Positions 60,292-64,000 of a DNA stretch of 64,000 nucleotides are shown here, piece after piece. Below the pieces are notes generated by a model that worked only from the letters and a program-made list of their open reading frames with translations, was not told where the DNA came from and searched no databases. The position numbers were made by a program, and so were the translations under genes. How positions within the stretch are numbered: the stretch's first letter is position 1; every line of letters begins with the position of its first letter. The DNA comes from Bradyrhizobium sp. CCGUVB1N3 (GTDB lineage Bacteria > Pseudomonadota > Alphaproteobacteria > Rhizobiales > Xanthobacteraceae): contig NZ_JANADR010000001.1 of NCBI RefSeq assembly GCF_024199925.1, positions 5,893,501 to 5,957,500 of the forward strand. Reading direction: 5' to 3'.

Positions 60292-61101
60292 ATGGAATCC
60301 GACAGTGCCCCCTCCCGTTCCATCGCCACACCTTTGCGTGCCGCATGGGCTGCCGGCCACCGTCTGCTGTCGCGCGCGGCAAGGCTCGCGCTCGACATCG
60401 CGCTGCCGTCCTTGTGCGTGTCCTGCCGCGAGCCGGTCGACGGCGAAGGCGTGTGCGCAGCCTGCTGGGCAAAATTGTCGTTCATCGCCCCGCCCTACTG
60501 CCCGCGGCTCGGAATCCCCTTCGTCTACGATCCCGGCCCCGAGATGCTGTCGATGGAGGCGATCGCGAGCCCGCCCGCCTACCATCGGGCGCGCGCCGCG
60601 GTACGCTATGACGACGTCGCGCGCACGCTGGTGCATTCGCTGAAGTACCAAGACCGCACCGATCTTGCGCCGGCCATGGGCCGCTGGATGACGCGCGCGG
60701 GGCGCGAGCTGCTCAGCGAGGCCGACATGCTGGTCCCGGTGCCGCTGCACTGGCGGCGGGCCTGGCGCCGCCGATACAACCAGTCGGGCGCGCTCGCGCG
60801 CGTGATCGAGCGGCAGACGGGGGTCAAGGTGAAAGGCGACGTCTTGCGCCGGGTCCGCGCCACGGAGCAGCAGATCGGGCTGTCGCGCGCCCAGCGCGCC
60901 ACCAATGTGCAGGGCGCATTCCAGGTATCTGCCGACCACCAGGCCGAGGTGCAAGGCCGGCGTATTGTCCTCATAGATGACGTCTTGACCTCCGGCGCAA
61001 CACTGGATGCCTGCGCCCGGGCCTTGCTCCGCGCCAAGGCGACGCAGGTCGACGCACTGGTCTTTGCCCGGGTTGTGGAGACCGGGTCACGTCCCATATA
61101 A
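60292..61101 (+). CDS. ComF-family phosphoribosyltransferase-like protein
   Basis: A 269-residue ComF protein. A four-cysteine zinc site lies in LCVSCREPVDGEGVCAACW, followed by the double-zinc-ribbon-like region, and the PRTase fold ends with the PRPP motif RIVLIDDVLTSGATLDACAR. The QSGALARVIERQTG stretch (RYNQS) is typical. ComF proteins aid DNA uptake in competent bacteria, but in non-competent rhizobia the role is not known. It precedes the glutaredoxin gene by 35 bases. Confidence 0.92.
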   Translation: MESDSAPSRSIATPLRAAWAAGHRLLSRAARLALDIALPSLCVSCREPVDGEGVCAACWAKLSFIAPPYCPRLGIPFVYDPGPEMLSMEAIASPPAYHRARAAVRYDDVARTLVHSLKYQDRTDLAPAMGRWMTRAGRELLSEADMLVPVPLHWRRAWRRRYNQSGALARVIERQTGVKVKGDVLRRVRATEQQIGLSRAQRATNVQGAFQVSADHQAEVQGRRIVLIDDVLTSGATLDACARALLRAKATQVDALVFARVVETGSRPI

Positions 61102-61136
61102 TTCGATCAATTCATGAATTGAGAGCGCCAGGCGAG

Positions 61137-61412
61137 ATGAGCACTGCTGTCGAGATCTACACGAGGCCGGGCTGCGGCTATTGTTCCGCGGCCAGGTCGC
61201 TGTTGACCCGCAAGAAAGCCGCCTTCACCGAGTTCGACATCGCCAAGAACCCGTCGTGGCGCCAGGAGATGTATGACCGAGCCGGCGAGGGCTCGACGTT
61301 CCCGCAGATCTGGATCGGCGAGAAGCATGTCGGCGGCTGCGACGAGCTCTATTCGCTCGATCGCGAAGGCAAGCTCGATGCACTGCTCGAAAGCGTCAAG
61401 GCGGTCTCATGA
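61137..61412 (+). CDS. grxC: Glutaredoxin 3
   Basis: A 91-residue dithiol glutaredoxin from ATG 61137 (MSTAVEIYTRPGCGYCSAAR); the active site is C13-G-Y-C16. GSTFPQIWIGEKHVGGCDEL carries the cis-Pro and glutathione-binding GG-D motif. It reduces disulfides and glutathionylated proteins with glutathione. The stop overlaps the start of the Nit gene (ATGA), so the two are translationally coupled. The start at 61119 would add six residues with no support. Confidence 0.94.
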   Translation: MSTAVEIYTRPGCGYCSAARSLLTRKKAAFTEFDIAKNPSWRQEMYDRAGEGSTFPQIWIGEKHVGGCDELYSLDREGKLDALLESVKAVS

Positions 61413-62305
61413 GCCAGAATCAAGCTCAATCGCAGGATCGTACCTTCACTGCCGCCATGGTGCAGATGCGCACCGGCCTTCTGCCTGAACCGAGCTTCGC
61501 GCAGGCGAGCAAGCTGATTCGAAAGGCGGCGGCGAACGGCGCGAACTACGTGCAGACGCCCGAAGTCAGCAACATGATGCAGCTGAACCGCAAGGCGCTG
61601 TTCGAGCACCTCGCCAGCGAAGAAGACGACGAATCGCTGAAAGCCTATCGCGCGCTCGCCGCCGAATTGAAGATCCATCTGCATATCGGCTCGCTGGCGC
61701 TGCGCTATTCGCCGGAGAAGGCGGTCAACCGCTCCTTCCTGATCGGGCCCGACGGCAATGTGCTGGCGAGCTACGACAAGATCCACATGTTCGACATCGA
61801 GCTGCCGGACGGCGAGAGCTATCGCGAATCCGCGAACTACCAGCCGGGCGAGACGGCTGTGATCTCCGACCTGCCTTGGGGCCGCGTCGGACTCACGATC
61901 TGCTACGACGTGCGCTTCCCCGCGCTCTATCGCGCGCTGGCCGAGGCCGGCGCGTCGTTCATCACCGTGCCCTCCGCCTTCACCCGCAAGACCGGCGAGG
62001 CGCATTGGCATGTGTTGCTGCGCTCACGCGCGATCGAGACCGGGTGCTTCGTGTTTGCCGCGGCGCAGGCCGGCCTGCACGAGAACAAGCGCGAGACCTA
62101 TGGTCACTCGCTGATCATCGATCCCTGGGGCGAGATCCTCGCCGAGGGCGATGTCGAGCCCGGCATCATCGTGGCCAAGATCGATCCGGCCAAGGTCGAG
62201 ACCGCGCGCAAGGCGATTCCTTCGCTGCAACACGGCCGCCGCTTCGGCGTCGCCGATCCGAAGGCTGGCCCTGATCATCTGCATCTGGTGCGAGGATCGG
62301 CATGA
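61409..62305 (+). CDS. Carbon-nitrogen hydrolase, Nit1/Nit2-like
   Basis: A 298-residue nitrilase-superfamily enzyme. The catalytic Glu is in the ALFEHLASEEDDES region, the Lys in SYDKIHMFDIELPDGE, and the Cys in GLTICYDVRFPALYR. The sequence matches the Nit1/Nit2 branch, whose members hydrolyse deaminated glutathione or omega-amides, and the coupling to a glutaredoxin gene fits glutathione repair. This gene order (grx - nit - DUF1178) is widespread in alphaproteobacteria. It overlaps both neighbours by four bases. Confidence 0.92.
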   Translation: MSQNQAQSQDRTFTAAMVQMRTGLLPEPSFAQASKLIRKAAANGANYVQTPEVSNMMQLNRKALFEHLASEEDDESLKAYRALAAELKIHLHIGSLALRYSPEKAVNRSFLIGPDGNVLASYDKIHMFDIELPDGESYRESANYQPGETAVISDLPWGRVGLTICYDVRFPALYRALAEAGASFITVPSAFTRKTGEAHWHVLLRSRAIETGCFVFAAAQAGLHENKRETYGHSLIIDPWGEILAEGDVEPGIIVAKIDPAKVETARKAIPSLQHGRRFGVADPKAGPDHLHLVRGSA

Positions 62306-62781
62306 TCCGCTATGCGCTCCGCTGCGAGCAAGACCACGCGTTCGAAAGCTGGTTCCAGAGCTCGTCAGCTTACGACCAGCAGGTCAAGCGCAAGCTCGTG
62401 ACCTGCCCGATCTGCGGCTCGGCCAAGGTCGACAAGGCGATCATGGCGCCGCGCATCGTCGGCAAGAAGGGCCGCGAGCGCGCCGCGCCCGAGCCGACCA
62501 CGCCCGCGCCGACGACCGAGGTCACGCAGCAGACGCCGACGTCGCTGATGCTGGCGCAGGAGCGCGAGCTGCGCACCAAGCTGAAGGAATTGCGCGATCA
62601 CATCGTGAAGCATGCCGATAATGTCGGCGAACGCTTCCCGAATGAAGCCCGCGCCATGCATTACGGCGACAAGGAACACCGCCCGATCTACGGCGAGGCC
62701 TCGCCTGATGAAGCCAAGGCGCTGATCGACGAAGGCATCGAGGTGTCGCCGCTGCCGGTGCTGCCGGAAGACCGGAACTAG
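62302..62781 (+). CDS. DUF1178 family protein
   Basis: A 159-residue DUF1178 protein beginning MIRYALRCEQDHAFESWFQS, a characteristic N-terminus, with a zinc-ribbon-like CEQDH...CPICGS set of cysteines. The middle is Pro/Ala/Thr-rich and the end carries YGEASPDEAKALIDEGIEVS, the conserved C-terminal motif. Function unknown; it is always found with the Nit gene, to which it is coupled here by a four-base overlap. It converges on the EamA gene with a four-base overlap of their 3' ends. Confidence 0.9.
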   Translation: MIRYALRCEQDHAFESWFQSSSAYDQQVKRKLVTCPICGSAKVDKAIMAPRIVGKKGRERAAPEPTTPAPTTEVTQQTPTSLMLAQERELRTKLKELRDHIVKHADNVGERFPNEARAMHYGDKEHRPIYGEASPDEAKALIDEGIEVSPLPVLPEDRN

Positions 62782-63677
62782 GCCCCGACCAGCACCGCGA
62801 CGCCGATTACGATCAGCGCGATGCCGAAGAGCTCCCGCGGCGAAACCGGCTGCTTGAACGAGTAGTAGGCTACGCCCTGCGCGAACAGCACCTCGATCAG
62901 CGCGAGCGTACGGACATTGGCCGCGGCCGTCAGCGCAAAGGACAGGAACCAGAATTGCGAGGCGAAGGCGCCCATGAAGCCGGCGAGCAGCGACGGCTTC
63001 CACAAGCCCAGGATCGCCTGCAGGATTTTTGGTGCGCGCCAGAGCAGGTAGATCGTCAGGATCAGCGTCTGCACGAACAGGCCGAGCACCAGCGTGAACG
63101 ACGACGCCGTCACGAAGGAGACGCCCGGTACCGTGATGATCGCACCGCGGAAGCCGACGGCTGACAGTGCAAACGCCGCCGCGGCGACGAGGCCGATGAT
63201 GGTCGGCTTCAATTCGGCAAAACTCTTCTCCCCACCCGGCCGCAGCGCAGTGATGACGACGCCGACGGTCGCGATCACGATCGCCAGCACCTTGAGCCAG
63301 GTCAGGTGATCGCCAAGGAAGACGAAGCCGAAGATCGCGGTCTGGATCGCTTCGGTCTTCAGGTAAGCCGTCGTCACCACGAAGGACCGATCGTTCATGG
63401 CGAGCAGCATCAATCCGGTGGCGACGATCTGGCTGAGCGCGCCGAGCAGCAGCCACGGCCAGAACACGGTCGGCGGCGCGCTCAGATGATCGCCCGAGAC
63501 GACCAGCACCAGGCCTAAGAACAGCACCGAGAACGGGAAGCCGAACAGGAAGCGGATATTGGTCGCGCCCCAGGTGCCCAGCGGCTTCGTCAACGACCGC
63601 TGCATCGCATTGCGCGCGACCTGCCCGAGCGCAGCAATGACGGTGAAGGGAATCCAGAGGCTGGTGATGGTGAGCAT
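62778..63677 (-). CDS. EamA/DMT-superfamily transporter
   Basis: A 299-residue membrane protein with about ten helices in two EamA-type halves. Segments such as TNIRFLFGFPFSVLFLGLVL, LLGALSQIVATGLMLLAMND and TYLKTEAIQTAIFGFVFLGD are typical of drug/metabolite transporters, and the last helix ELFGIALIVIGVAVLVG closes the second half. The substrate is unknown. It is transcribed toward the DUF1178 gene from a start at ATG 63675-63677. Confidence 0.9.
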   Translation of the reverse strand: MLTITSLWIPFTVIAALGQVARNAMQRSLTKPLGTWGATNIRFLFGFPFSVLFLGLVLVVSGDHLSAPPTVFWPWLLLGALSQIVATGLMLLAMNDRSFVVTTAYLKTEAIQTAIFGFVFLGDHLTWLKVLAIVIATVGVVITALRPGGEKSFAELKPTIIGLVAAAAFALSAVGFRGAIITVPGVSFVTASSFTLVLGLFVQTLILTIYLLWRAPKILQAILGLWKPSLLAGFMGAFASQFWFLSFALTAAANVRTLALIEVLFAQGVAYYSFKQPVSPRELFGIALIVIGVAVLVGA

Positions 63678-63796
63678 GGGCGGGAGAAGTGTGGCGGCGA
63701 GGAGTGGAGAACGTTTGTCGGCAACGTGCCGCTAGCGGCGAGATAGGTCAATCACGCCGAAGTCATAGGAGCGATGCTCTTGCCACAAACTCCGTC

Positions 63797-63930
63797 GTCG
63801 TCCTGGACAAGCGAAACGCAGATCCAGGACCCATAACCCCAGGGAGTGGTTTGGCGAAGACTCGTGGTTACCAGTTTCGCGCCACAACCTCTCCCTGGGG
63901 TTATGGGTCCTGGCTTTCGCCAGGACGACA
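63797..63930. repeat. Extragenic palindrome, family D, complete copy at window end
   Basis: CGTCGTCCTGGACAAGCGAA and GACCCATAACCCCAGGGAGT on the left oppose CTCCCTGGGGTTATGGGTCC and TGGCTTTCGCCAGGACGACA on the right. The rest of 63678-64000 holds no gene I can support; the EamA promoter should lie just left of this element. Confidence 0.8.
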
Positions 63931-64000
63931 CCTTTATTGCGACTTCGGTACGCTTCGTGCGAACAACTCAGCCGCTACACGCAGCGCACGCCTCACACCA

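Overview
The window looks like chromosomal DNA of a slow-growing Bradyrhizobium-type alphaproteobacterium. The signs are high GC, long antisense shadow ORFs, an aerobic CobS/CobT pair, a CarD/7Fe-ferredoxin/S4/SUV3-helicase cluster, alphaproteobacterial gene orders (secA - PPIase - argJ - mutT; comF - grx - nitrilase - DUF1178) and many extragenic palindromic repeats. Family assignments come from reading the protein sequences; no search was run.

Layout. 0-4.5 kb: the 3' end of a DUF1194 gene, a membrane-anchored cytochrome c, and a leftward uracil-catabolism (URC) operon: GTP-cyclohydrolase-II-like URC1, DUF1688 URC4 and a uracil phosphoribosyltransferase with an altered PRPP loop. 4.7-12.6 kb: carD, fdxA, an S4-domain gene that seems to start at ACG, a SUV3-like helicase, a DUF3108 protein and rpmB. 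12.8-16.6 kb: an accessory cassette with visibly less GC-biased codons. A leftward operon (SAM methyltransferase, SIR2-like protein, degenerate HAM1/ITPase-like protein) converges on a HARE-HTH/Nudix-like/nucleotide-kinase-like fusion. I read it as a probable nucleotide-signal antiphage system related in logic to Kongming (HAM1 + SIR2) but with different signal-making parts. 16.7-23.5 kb: a decayed partial copy of a DUF2235 gene, a short FtsZ paralogue with small hypothetical genes, the intact DUF2235 gene and a PilZ protein. 24.1-25.2 kb: an IS110-family element inserted inside an extragenic palindrome.

25.4-32.8 kb: an old-yellow-enzyme reductase, a periplasmic protein, then leftward cobS, a GNAT gene, cobT and a Tat-exported esterase-like gene, and a DedA protein. 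33-35.4 kb: two divergent citrate-synthase-family genes, one with an HTH domain, sharing a palindromic control region. 35.6-44.6 kb: J-domain protein, bolA, CorC/HlyC-type protein, aroB-aroK, a 48-residue membrane protein, xerD, accA and an L,D-transpeptidase lipoprotein. 44.8-52.9 kb: a leftward amide/urea-type operon (cytosolic AmiC-like sensor, amidase, LivH, binding protein, LivM, LivG, LivF) with a divergent MarR regulator. 53.2-63.7 kb: secA, PpiC-type isomerase, argJ, mutT, a methyltransferase-like gene, comF, glutaredoxin, Nit hydrolase, DUF1178 and an EamA transporter.

No rRNA, tRNA or CRISPR array was seen. Start codons were moved from the longest ORF where a signal peptide, Shine-Dalgarno sequence or family length argued for it; each case is stated.
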